Positions 57,326-64,000 of a stretch of DNA of 64,000 bases are shown here, in pieces (within the stretch, counting starts at the first letter, position 1; the number at the start of each line of letters is the position of its first letter). The DNA is from Lysinibacillus sp. SGAir0095. GTDB lineage: Bacteria > Bacillota > Bacilli > Bacillales_A > Planococcaceae. Both the position numbers and the translations under genes were made by a program. Below the pieces are notes generated by a model. It was not told the origin of the DNA. It saw only the letters and a program-made list of their open reading frames with translations, and searched no databases. The stretch is taken from NCBI RefSeq assembly GCF_005491425.1, contig NZ_CP028083.1, forward strand, positions 272,001-336,000. Reading direction: 5' to 3'.

Positions 57326-59154
57326 TGAGATTCATACGAAAACCGTTTGGCTATGAACCCATCCTATCTAAGGAAGATGTGAAAGGTCCTCTCATCAAAA
57401 AGGAAAAGGGGCCACGAGCAAACAACTGGAAAAATACACTTTTGCGAATTTGGAAAATTGTGGATGAGAGAAGAGCTTTATTAATTGCTGTCTTACTATT
57501 GGTTATTGTGAGTTCTGCGATGGCTCTTTTAGGTCCTTATCTAATTGGTCATATGATCGATGAATATGTATTGAAAAATCAATTTGATGGAATGCTCCCA
57601 ATGATCATTGGGCTAGTCTTCATCTATATTGTGTTGGCTTTATCGCTCTTTTTCCAAAACTTCTGGATGATTGGGATTGCACAAGAAACAATTTATCGAA
57701 TGCGTACAGGGGTGTTTCATCACTTATTGCACTTACCTGTTACCTATTTCGATAAACGACAGCATGGGGAATTAATGAGTCGAGCAACAAATGATATCGA
57801 AACTGTGAGTGCTACTTTAAACACTTCCTTTATCCAGGTGTTTTCAAGTTTACTGACGTTAACAGGTACAGTGATTGTAATGCTAACCTTAAGTCCATTG
57901 TTAACATTGTTAACGATGCTGATTATTCCTTTCATGTTTATGGCAACTCGCTGGATTACTAAAAGAACAGGAAAGTTATTTAAGGAACAGCAAGCTGCGA
58001 TAGGTGCTTTAAATGGAATGATCGAGGAGACGATTTCTGGGCAGCGGGTCGTGAAGGCATTTTCTCAGGAAGAACGAGTGAAGGACGAATTTCGCGAAAA
58101 AAGTGCACGTTACCGAAGAACCGGATTTTGGGCGCTTACTTATTCCGGTTTTATCCCTAAAGTGATGAACCTATTAAATAATATCAGCTTTGCTATTATC
58201 GCTGGAATTGGTGGACTATTAGCTTATAACGGTTATGTTTCAATAGGGACAATCGTTATTTTTACAGAATACTCCCGTCAATTTACACGACCTTTAAATG
58301 ACTTGGCCAATCAGATGAATACAGTTTTATCAGCTATTGCAGGGGCAGAACGAGTTTTTTCAATTATGGATGAAAAGATGGAAGAGGATACTGGTATAGT
58401 CGATTATCAGCATAAGCTTTTAGGTGAAGTTGAATTCCGCAATGTTTCGTTTAAATATGAATCAGCTGAAGAAGCCTATACATTAAAAAATGTAAATTAT
58501 CATGTGAAGCCTGGTCAAACGGCAGCATTAGTTGGAGCAACTGGTGCGGGAAAAACGACCATTATGCAGTTGATTGCTAGATTCTATGATGTAGAAAGCG
58601 GAGAAGTCTTGTTTGATGGTGTGAATGTTAAGGATATCAAGAGACAAACGCTAAGAAGTCAAATGGCCTTTGTATTACAGGATTCATTCCTATTTGAAGC
58701 AAGCGTTTATGAAAATATTCGTTATGGTCGGCTAGATGCAACAAAGGAAGAGGTTGAAGAGGCATGTAAGAAAGCAAATGCCCACGACTTTATTATGAAA
58801 CTCCCAAATGGGTATGAAACGATTCTAAATGCTGATGGAAGCGAAATTTCACAAGGGCAAAAGCAGCTTCTCTCCATTGCCAGAGCCTTTGTAGCGGATC
58901 CGGTGATTTTATTGTTAGATGAGGCAACAAGTAGTATTGATACCTTGACAGAGCTGAAAATCCAACAAGCTCTAGAGGAACTGATGAGAGGAAGAACGAG
59001 CTTTGTAATCGCCCATCGACTTAATACGATTCGAAATGCAGATGTTGTATTTGTCATGCAGCAAGGGCAAGTGATGGAATCAGGAACACAGAAGGAATTA
59101 ATGGAGCACAATGGTATTTATGCTAGCATGCTTAGTCAATCTGGTATTAAATGA
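57322..59154 (+). CDS. ABC exporter half-transporter with catalytic NBD
   Basis: 610 residues with an N-terminal extension of about 45 residues (MRFIRKPFGYEPILSKEDVK...) before six helices. ATPase: Walker A GATGAGKTT (about 403), signature changed to ISQGQKQLLS (about 508), Walker B VILLLDEATSSID with catalytic Glu, and H-loop SFVIAHRLNTI. Its Walker motifs plus the partner's LSGGQ make the only hydrolysis-competent site, the mirror image of the upstream subunit. ATGA overlap implies fixed 1:1 translation. Confidence 0.93.
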   Translation: MMRFIRKPFGYEPILSKEDVKGPLIKKEKGPRANNWKNTLLRIWKIVDERRALLIAVLLLVIVSSAMALLGPYLIGHMIDEYVLKNQFDGMLPMIIGLVFIYIVLALSLFFQNFWMIGIAQETIYRMRTGVFHHLLHLPVTYFDKRQHGELMSRATNDIETVSATLNTSFIQVFSSLLTLTGTVIVMLTLSPLLTLLTMLIIPFMFMATRWITKRTGKLFKEQQAAIGALNGMIEETISGQRVVKAFSQEERVKDEFREKSARYRRTGFWALTYSGFIPKVMNLLNNISFAIIAGIGGLLAYNGYVSIGTIVIFTEYSRQFTRPLNDLANQMNTVLSAIAGAERVFSIMDEKMEEDTGIVDYQHKLLGEVEFRNVSFKYESAEEAYTLKNVNYHVKPGQTAALVGATGAGKTTIMQLIARFYDVESGEVLFDGVNVKDIKRQTLRSQMAFVLQDSFLFEASVYENIRYGRLDATKEEVEEACKKANAHDFIMKLPNGYETILNADGSEISQGQKQLLSIARAFVADPVILLLDEATSSIDTLTELKIQQALEELMRGRTSFVIAHRLNTIRNADVVFVMQQGQVMESGTQKELMEHNGIYASMLSQSGIK

Positions 59155-59256
59155 ATGCGCTAGGTAATTACATGTAATTCCTCAAAGGACCTTGCGACTG
59201 TATGAGCCTTCATCTAAAATGAGAAGCATAAGTTTAAGAATCGGAGAGTTTTATAA

Positions 59257-60135
59257 ATGAACCTTTCAATCATTACGCAGTCGTTTCCAATCGATCTGGA
59301 AACTTATAATGAAATAAAAACGTTATGCGAATCGGCAATTCTTTCAGATAACTATAATTATAGTTCTGTTTTAAGTTTACAGGATTCTCTTAACTTTCAT
59401 GTAAAGGGCTTTTTTGTCCTTGCCTATGATAATGAACAAGATCAGCTAGTTGGTGTAGCGAGTGCTACAGACCAAATGGGATTAAATACGTATGAATGGT
59501 CAATCTTAGTTGCCCCAATGTACCGCGATATTGGTTTGGATGAAGCATTGCTCAAAGTGATTGGTGATGGCTTGCATCAACGAGGGGCTGAGGGAGAATT
59601 AGCCTTAGTGATTGAAAATGATACACCCCGTCGTAGATTTGTAGAAAAGTATGGTTATTCCTATAGTTTTTCGGAAGCAACCTTAGAAGCGCATCCTGAA
59701 GAGATGGATTCACTTGAGTCCATTCATATTCGCCCATATTTAGAGGCTACCGATCAGGAGGCCTTAATAGAAATCTTTGGCAATGCCTTTGGGGATCTAC
59801 GTGAAGAATCAATTGAGCTAATTCACTACAATACGATGTCAGAAGGTAGAGTGTTGTGGGTAGCCGAAATGGACGGAGAAATTGTGGGTACAGTTACTTC
59901 TTCCAAGGAAGGGAATGCCCAATCCATTTCAGCATTAGCCGTACATCCAGACAAACAGGGGCTAGGCGTAGGAACTGCCTTATTAAATTGGGTAAAAGAT
60001 TTTGCAATGCGTAACGGCGACTCAATTGTCATGCTGGACGTAGAACTTGAAAACGAACGAGCTCTAGCAGTCTACGAAAAAGCTGGATTTATTAAATCAA
60101 TGCAAGTCGATTATTTTGTCTATACAGGTGAGTAG
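59257..60135 (+). CDS. Tandem GNAT-domain acetyltransferase
   Basis: 292 residues with two GNAT folds. The first (about 1-145) is weak, with WSILVAPMYRDIGLDEALLK at motif A. The second (about 150-290) has the clear acetyl-CoA loop ALAVHPDKQGLGVGTALLNW followed by LENERALAVYEKAGFIKSMQ. Two-domain GNATs of the MshD type often keep only one active site; here the C-terminal half looks functional. Own SD (ggagag) and terminator. Substrate unknown. Confidence 0.83.
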   Translation: MNLSIITQSFPIDLETYNEIKTLCESAILSDNYNYSSVLSLQDSLNFHVKGFFVLAYDNEQDQLVGVASATDQMGLNTYEWSILVAPMYRDIGLDEALLKVIGDGLHQRGAEGELALVIENDTPRRRFVEKYGYSYSFSEATLEAHPEEMDSLESIHIRPYLEATDQEALIEIFGNAFGDLREESIELIHYNTMSEGRVLWVAEMDGEIVGTVTSSKEGNAQSISALAVHPDKQGLGVGTALLNWVKDFAMRNGDSIVMLDVELENERALAVYEKAGFIKSMQVDYFVYTGE

Positions 60136-60142
60136 GGGGATG

Positions 60143-60176
60143 CCCACAAATCAAGAAAGATTTGTGGGTGTTTTTT
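60143..60176 (+). terminator. Terminator of the GNAT gene
   Basis: CCCACAAATC / GATTTGTGGG then GTTTTTT. Confidence 0.87.
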
Positions 60177-60312
60177 GTGTTGTGTAGAGGAGTATCCAAT
60201 AAAATCCATCCAGTCAAATTTTGATCGCAAGAAACATAGAGAAGTCGTGATTGAGCATTCGTGTGAATTTGATATAATGAAGGAATGTGAAAAACTATAA
60301 AAGAGAGGTTAG

Positions 60313-61236
60313 TTGAATAGATTCATGGAAAATGAAAAAAATATGAGTCCCGCAAAATTAATGTGGAAAATGACTCGACCACATACATTAACGGCAACAT
60401 TTGCACCTGTTATTTTAGGAACAGTGATTGCTTTATTTAATACTCAAATTGATTGGCTATTATTCATCGCAATGATGATTGCCTGTCTAGCTCTGCAAAT
60501 TGCAACAAATCTATTTAATGAATATTACGATTTTAAACGAGGTTTGGATACAGCTGAATCTGTCGGAATAGGCGGCGGAATTGTACGTCATGGTTTAAAG
60601 CCTAAAAATGTACTAACAGTAGCTATTCTGCTATATGTATTGGCTGCTTTTATCGGTGTATATATTTGCGCGAATAGCAGCTGGTGGTTAGTGGTTATTG
60701 GATTATTTGGTATGGCTGTGGGCTATTTATACACAGGTGGCCCACTACCGATTGCTTACACACCATTTGGAGAATTATTTGCTGGTGCCTTGATGGGGAC
60801 GGGCTTTGTATTAATTGCTTACTTTATTCAAGCTGGTGATTTAACGCTAACTTCAGTGTTGCTTTCAATTCCGGCGGGGATTTTAGTGGGTGGCATCAAT
60901 ATGGCAAACAATATCCGTGACATTGAAGAAGACACTAAAGGTGGACGCAAGACATTGGCCATTCTTCTTGGTAGAGATAAGGCTGTTCTTTCTTTAGCAG
61001 TTGCCTTTGTCATCTCATATCTTTGGATTACTGTTCTTGTTTTCATGGGCACAGTAAGTCCTTTTGCATTAGTTGTACTATTAAGTGTGAAGAAACCCAT
61101 TTCAGCTATTCAAGGATTTAAAAAAGGTGAGAAAGAGCCGCAATTTATGCGAATTGCTATGAAATCAACAGCTATAACAAATACTCTATTTTCATTCTTA
61201 TTATCAATCGGATTATTAATAAGTTATCTTTTTTAA
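60313..61236 (+). CDS. menA: 1,4-dihydroxy-2-naphthoate polyprenyltransferase MenA
   Basis: 307 residues from TTG (GAGAGG just upstream). UbiA-superfamily Asp-rich motifs: NLFNEYYDFKRGLDTAESVG with GIGGGIVRHG (first) and NNIRDIEEDTKGGRKTLAIL-LGR (second), nine helices. It attaches the polyprenyl chain to DHNA to form demethylmenaquinone in the membrane. As in other Bacillales, it stands apart from the rest of the men genes. A bidirectional-looking hairpin follows. Confidence 0.95.
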   Translation: MNRFMENEKNMSPAKLMWKMTRPHTLTATFAPVILGTVIALFNTQIDWLLFIAMMIACLALQIATNLFNEYYDFKRGLDTAESVGIGGGIVRHGLKPKNVLTVAILLYVLAAFIGVYICANSSWWLVVIGLFGMAVGYLYTGGPLPIAYTPFGELFAGALMGTGFVLIAYFIQAGDLTLTSVLLSIPAGILVGGINMANNIRDIEEDTKGGRKTLAILLGRDKAVLSLAVAFVISYLWITVLVFMGTVSPFALVVLLSVKKPISAIQGFKKGEKEPQFMRIAMKSTAITNTLFSFLLSIGLLISYLF

Positions 61237-61276
61237 CAAAAACGTCTCTCTACAAAAGTAGAGAGCGTTTTTGTTT
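61236..61276 (+). terminator. Terminator of menA
   Basis: AACAAAAACG.CTCTCTAC / GTAGAGAG.CGTTTTTGTT, long stem with T-run. Confidence 0.87.
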
Positions 61277-61324
61277 AGAAATTTAGAACGTGTAAATAAT
61301 AGTGGGGCAGTGTTAATCAATGGA

Positions 61325-61353
61325 TTGATTTTATCTCGAATTCGAGATAATAT
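61325..61353 (+). promoter_or_regulatory. Promoter with MhqR-type operator
   Basis: TTGATT (61325-61330), 17 nt, TAATAT (61348-61353). The spacer is filled by the perfect 20-bp palindrome TTATCTCGAATTCGAGATAA (61331-61350), which equals the MhqR box described for B. subtilis quinone-responsive genes. Repression by an MhqR-like MarR regulator, relieved by quinones, is expected. Confidence 0.85.
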
Positions 61354-61402
61354 GGTTGTAAGGAATATTGGCTTTGGATTATCGATAAAAGGGGGAAGGG
61401 AA

Positions 61403-62344
61403 ATGCCAACAATTTTAGGTCATCATCATATTTCCATGATTTCGAAAAATGCAAAGAAAAATGATGAGTTTTATAGACAAACTCTAGGGTTACGCAGAGT
61501 GAAAAAATCGGTCAATCAAGACGATCCATCCATGTATCATTTGTTTTTTGGAGACTTGGTAGGAAGTCCTGGTACAGGATTAACATTCTTTGAAATCCCA
61601 ATGGTGGGAAGGACTCACCGAGGTACAAATGCGATTACCCAGATTGGACTTCTGGTACCGTCAGTAGAAAGTTTACATTACTGGAAATCACGCTTTGAAG
61701 AACTAAACGTAAAACACGATGAAATCTCGCGTTACGCAGGCAGAGAAGCGCTTTTCTTTGAGGATCCAGAAGGCTTGCGTATGATTCTTGTGAATAACAA
61801 AGGCGAGGAAGTACCAGAGTTCTGGGCAACGTGGGATCAATCGAACGTGCCAAGGGAACATCAAATTTTAGGGATGGGTACTATCGAAATTACTGTTAAA
61901 AATGCTGGTAAACTAGAGCGAACATTGACTGAACTATTTGGTTTTATTGTACTGGAGCGTACGGAGGAGCAAATCCTTTTACAATCGATTGAAGGGCAGG
62001 CATTTGGTGAAATTTTAGTGAAGGAATTGGATGGTCCAAGCGAGAAGCCAGGCCGTGGAAGCATACACCATCTCGCGTTACGCGCAAAAGACGATGAGGA
62101 ATTAGCCTATTGGGATGAACAAGTAAAAATGCGCGGATTCCGTTCTTCTGGTATTGTAGATCGTTTTTACTTTAAGAGTCTCTATTTTAGGGAGTCCAAT
62201 GGCATCCTTTTTGAAATTGCTACTGACGGTCCAGGATTTACAGTCGATGCAGAGGTGAAAAACTTAGGTGAGGAACTAGCTCTACCTCCATTCCTGGAAG
62301 ATAGAAGACAAGAGATTGAAAATAAATTAGAACCACTTGATTGA
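61403..62344 (+). CDS. Ring-cleaving dioxygenase of the glyoxalase superfamily (MhqA/MhqE/MhqO-like)
   Basis: 313 residues from ATG 61403 (GGGGGAAGGG upstream); the longer open frame from 61271 runs through the promoter and is not coding. Two VOC modules: ILGHHHISMISKNAKKNDEF (first metal His), then GLTFFEIP, and in the second half GSIHHLALRAKDDEELAYWD (His) and GILFEIATDGPGF (Glu). Related B. subtilis proteins protect against methylhydroquinone and catechol and are repressed by MhqR. The MhqR box in the promoter agrees. No mhqR gene is in the window. Confidence 0.9.
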   Translation: MPTILGHHHISMISKNAKKNDEFYRQTLGLRRVKKSVNQDDPSMYHLFFGDLVGSPGTGLTFFEIPMVGRTHRGTNAITQIGLLVPSVESLHYWKSRFEELNVKHDEISRYAGREALFFEDPEGLRMILVNNKGEEVPEFWATWDQSNVPREHQILGMGTIEITVKNAGKLERTLTELFGFIVLERTEEQILLQSIEGQAFGEILVKELDGPSEKPGRGSIHHLALRAKDDEELAYWDEQVKMRGFRSSGIVDRFYFKSLYFRESNGILFEIATDGPGFTVDAEVKNLGEELALPPFLEDRRQEIENKLEPLD

Positions 62345-62535
62345 TAGATGAAGCCGTGCCAAATTTAATTGGTACGGTTTTGCTTCTTATATGGAAATAA
62401 GCCTATATGGGCTTTGAAATAATAGTCTTTCATTTAATATGCTAAACCTTAAATATGTATTCGCATATCCTAGTCACATGCTCACACCTTTCTTTTTCTA
62501 TTTTCATAGAGTAGGACAAAGGGAGGTGAAAAATA

Positions 62536-62724
62536 ATGTTCTTCTTAATTCTGGCAGTGTCTTTAATAACTTTGGGGCTAGTGATGTATGGTATTGGCAA
62601 ATTAACAAAGAGAGGATGGCTGAAACATCTTGCTGTAATTCCGGTTATTGCTGGTATTGTGCTTCTATTAATTGTAGTATACTACTTGTTCACTTTAGGA
62701 ACGCTACCTACATCACTAATATAA
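62536..62724 (+). CDS. Small two-helix membrane protein
   Basis: 62 residues; GGAGGTG lies 7 nt before the ATG, so it is very probably translated. Two hydrophobic helices (about 2-20 and 30-55) joined by the basic loop GKLTKRGWLKHL, ending TLPTSLI. Hairpin with T-run just downstream. I do not recognise a family or function; the dioxygenase gene upstream is separated by 190 nt. Confidence 0.7.
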   Translation: MFFLILAVSLITLGLVMYGIGKLTKRGWLKHLAVIPVIAGIVLLLIVVYYLFTLGTLPTSLI

Positions 62725-62735
62725 GAGGAATAGTG

Positions 62736-62776
62736 AAAGGGTGACCGTAACAAAATGTTCGGATCACCCTTTTTAT
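62736..62776. terminator. Bidirectional terminator
   Basis: AAAGGGTGA.CCG / CGG.TCACCCTTTTT, shared by the small gene and the convergent aldo/keto reductase. Confidence 0.82.
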
Positions 62777-63711
62777 TATGCCTTGAATAGTGTATCTATC
62801 GCTAAAATATCATCATTTGATAGCTGCACATCCAGAGTTTTTAAATTATTCAGCACTTGCTCCGGGTTTTTAGCACCTGGAATGATGGCTGTAACTGCTT
62901 CCTGATTCAAGTACCAAGCCAAGACAACATGGGAAACATCTACTCCTTTTTGATGAGCGATATTCCGAACCTGCTCTACTTTCGCTAGATTTTTTGCAAA
63001 AACCTCTTCTTGGAAATAAGGAAGTCTTGTACGGAAATCATTGAAAGTGGACTTCGTTGTATATTTTCCAGTAAGTAAACCAGAAGCTAGTGGGAAGTAG
63101 GGTATGAAAGAAATGTTATTTTCAACTGTATAAGGGAAATAGGTTGATTCAGCTGAACGGCTCAATAAATTATATTCTCCTTGTACAACATCCACATAGC
63201 CATCCTTATTTGCTTCTTTTAATTGTTCAGTTGAGAAATTAGAAACGCCTATAGCACGAATTTTCCCCTCATCCTTTAATTGTTTTAATGTCCCGATTGC
63301 TTCATCCTTAGGTGTAGCTTCATCCGGATAGTGGATATACAGTAAATCGATATAATCAGTTTGAAGACGTTTCAAACTTTTCTCAACTTCACTACGTAAA
63401 AAGGCAGGTGAATTATCGATTACTGTCTGGCCATCCACAAATTTTTGAGCAATCTTTGTTCCGATAATGACATCGTGACGTTTACCGCTTTCTTTTAATA
63501 CTTCAGCAATTAATTCCTCTGAACGTTCGGGTCCATAACTAAAAGCGGTATCGATAAAGTTCATACCGTTATCAATGGATGTCCGGACTAAATCCTTACC
63601 GATCTCCTCATCTAAATTTGGGTATAGATTATGTCCCCCAACAGCATTGGCTCCTAACCCGATAGGATTTACAAAAAGCTCTGATTTTCCTAGTTGAACT
63701 TTATTTACCAA
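62776..63711 (-). CDS. Aldo/keto reductase (IolS/YhdN-like)
   Basis: 311 residues from TTG 63711 (GAAGGGTG 5-6 nt upstream). AKR tetrad: Asp in [20 protein letters not shown] with Tyr, Lys in IIGTKIAQ and His in [13 protein letters not shown]-binding [10 protein letters not shown] and C-terminal [16 protein letters not shown]. Barrel enzyme reducing aldehydes or ketones; the exact substrate is unknown. Single gene. The remaining 289 nt to the window end hold no recognisable gene. Confidence 0.9.
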   Translation of the reverse strand: MVNKVQLGKSELFVNPIGLGANAVGGHNLYPNLDEEIGKDLVRTSIDNGMNFIDTAFSYGPERSEELIAEVLKESGKRHDVIIGTKIAQKFVDGQTVIDNSPAFLRSEVEKSLKRLQTDYIDLLYIHYPDEATPKDEAIGTLKQLKDEGKIRAIGVSNFSTEQLKEANKDGYVDVVQGEYNLLSRSAESTYFPYTVENNISFIPYFPLASGLLTGKYTTKSTFNDFRTRLPYFQEEVFAKNLAKVEQVRNIAHQKGVDVSHVVLAWYLNQEAVTAIIPGAKNPEQVLNNLKTLDVQLSNDDILAIDTLFKA

Positions 63712-64000
63712 GATAGCACCCTTCTTTCTTAAATTTTTTTATTATCTTAAGCAGATCTTGTTAGTAGATTGTTAGATTTCTAAAGTTCATTTTAACCATT
63801 TTATTCCATAAAATAAACTAATCAGATTCGAAAGAGGAGTTCAGAAATAATGCTTTTCCTTTAAAGGTGTCGATTTTGGTGGATTAATGGTAGCTTGAAA
63901 ACACATCCGAATTGTAGTGCGGAAATTTAGTTCGATGAAATTTTATGGCTTCATAGATGTTGGTGTAATAACACGCAGTATTCAAATTTTTGTCAACCTT

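Noticed and set aside
61271..61402. N-terminal extension of the dioxygenase
   Set aside because: Would translate through the MhqR operator and promoter; a strong SD marks ATG 61403.
62439..62744. 101-residue ORF overlapping the small membrane protein
   Set aside because: Different frame, no SD, low-complexity translation; the 62-residue frame has a strong SD and helices.

Overview
The window is chromosomal DNA of a low-GC, endospore-forming member of the Bacillales. Nutrient germinant receptor genes at the left edge, a CwlJ-type cortex hydrolase, MenA, OhrR/Ohr, an S-box riboswitch and strong AGGAGG-type ribosome binding sites all point that way. Protein style suggests Planococcaceae (Lysinibacillus/Solibacillus-like); this is judgement from memory, not a database result. 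There are no rRNA, tRNA, phage or CRISPR loci. Gene order is that of many short, independently terminated units.

Layout. 0-2 kb: end of a germinant receptor operon (B subunit cut by the window edge, C subunit, and a 53-residue D-subunit-like protein). 2-5 kb: a probable unannotated structured RNA, a YfbR-like HD nucleotidase, a YjfB-like protein and a Cu/Zn SOD lipoprotein. 5-9 kb: a TRAP-TAXI transporter operon (binding lipoprotein, DUF1850 protein, fused 4TM/12TM permease) behind a regulator-rich promoter. 9-13.3 kb: a deoxyribonucleotidase, a 50-residue orphan protein, and a three-gene M20 amidohydrolase / enolase-superfamily / GNAT operon that resembles the D-to-L amino acid conversion module. 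13.3-15.8 kb: an HPP protein whose terminator hairpin is immediately followed by a group II intron; the intron RT is split by a -1 frameshift. 16-20.9 kb: DUF2975/XRE pair, membrane proteins, a YczE-like fragment, FhuF, DUF4395 protein, a candidate Fur-controlled small RNA, and a DMT exporter. 21-28.8 kb: PepT, YhhN, an unknown membrane protein, two different tandem repeat arrays, nitroreductase, PlsY, and SAM-riboswitch-controlled MetY. 29-36 kb: Panacea-like protein, ECF sigma/anti-sigma pair, ACT-less homoserine dehydrogenase, and the OhrR/Ohr pair with two operators. 36-44 kb: two-component system with a 47-residue membrane protein between regulator and kinase, metallophosphoesterase, UppP, CwlJ, and a HemAT aerotaxis sensor behind an FNR-type box. 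44-53 kb: AIM24 protein, lysine degradation pair, beta-propeller protein, PdaC-like deacetylase, split ThrE-type exporter. 53-64 kb: PAS-degenerate GGDEF-EAL phosphodiesterase, heterodimeric ABC exporter, double GNAT, MenA, an MhqR-box-controlled ring-cleaving dioxygenase, a small membrane protein and an aldo/keto reductase.

Themes: spore germination (receptor, CwlJ), oxidative and electrophile stress (SOD, Ohr, GPx, nitroreductase, dioxygenase), amino acid metabolism (MetY, Hom, lysine catabolism, possible D-amino acid salvage, PepT) and oxygen/energy sensing (HemAT, MenA). The most unusual items are the slippery heptamer plus hairpin in the intron RT, the Fur-box small RNA with a C-rich loop, the structured RNA at about 2 kb, the 65-bp repeat array growing out of the plsY terminator, and several microproteins. 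All calls come from reading the sequence; no searches were run.
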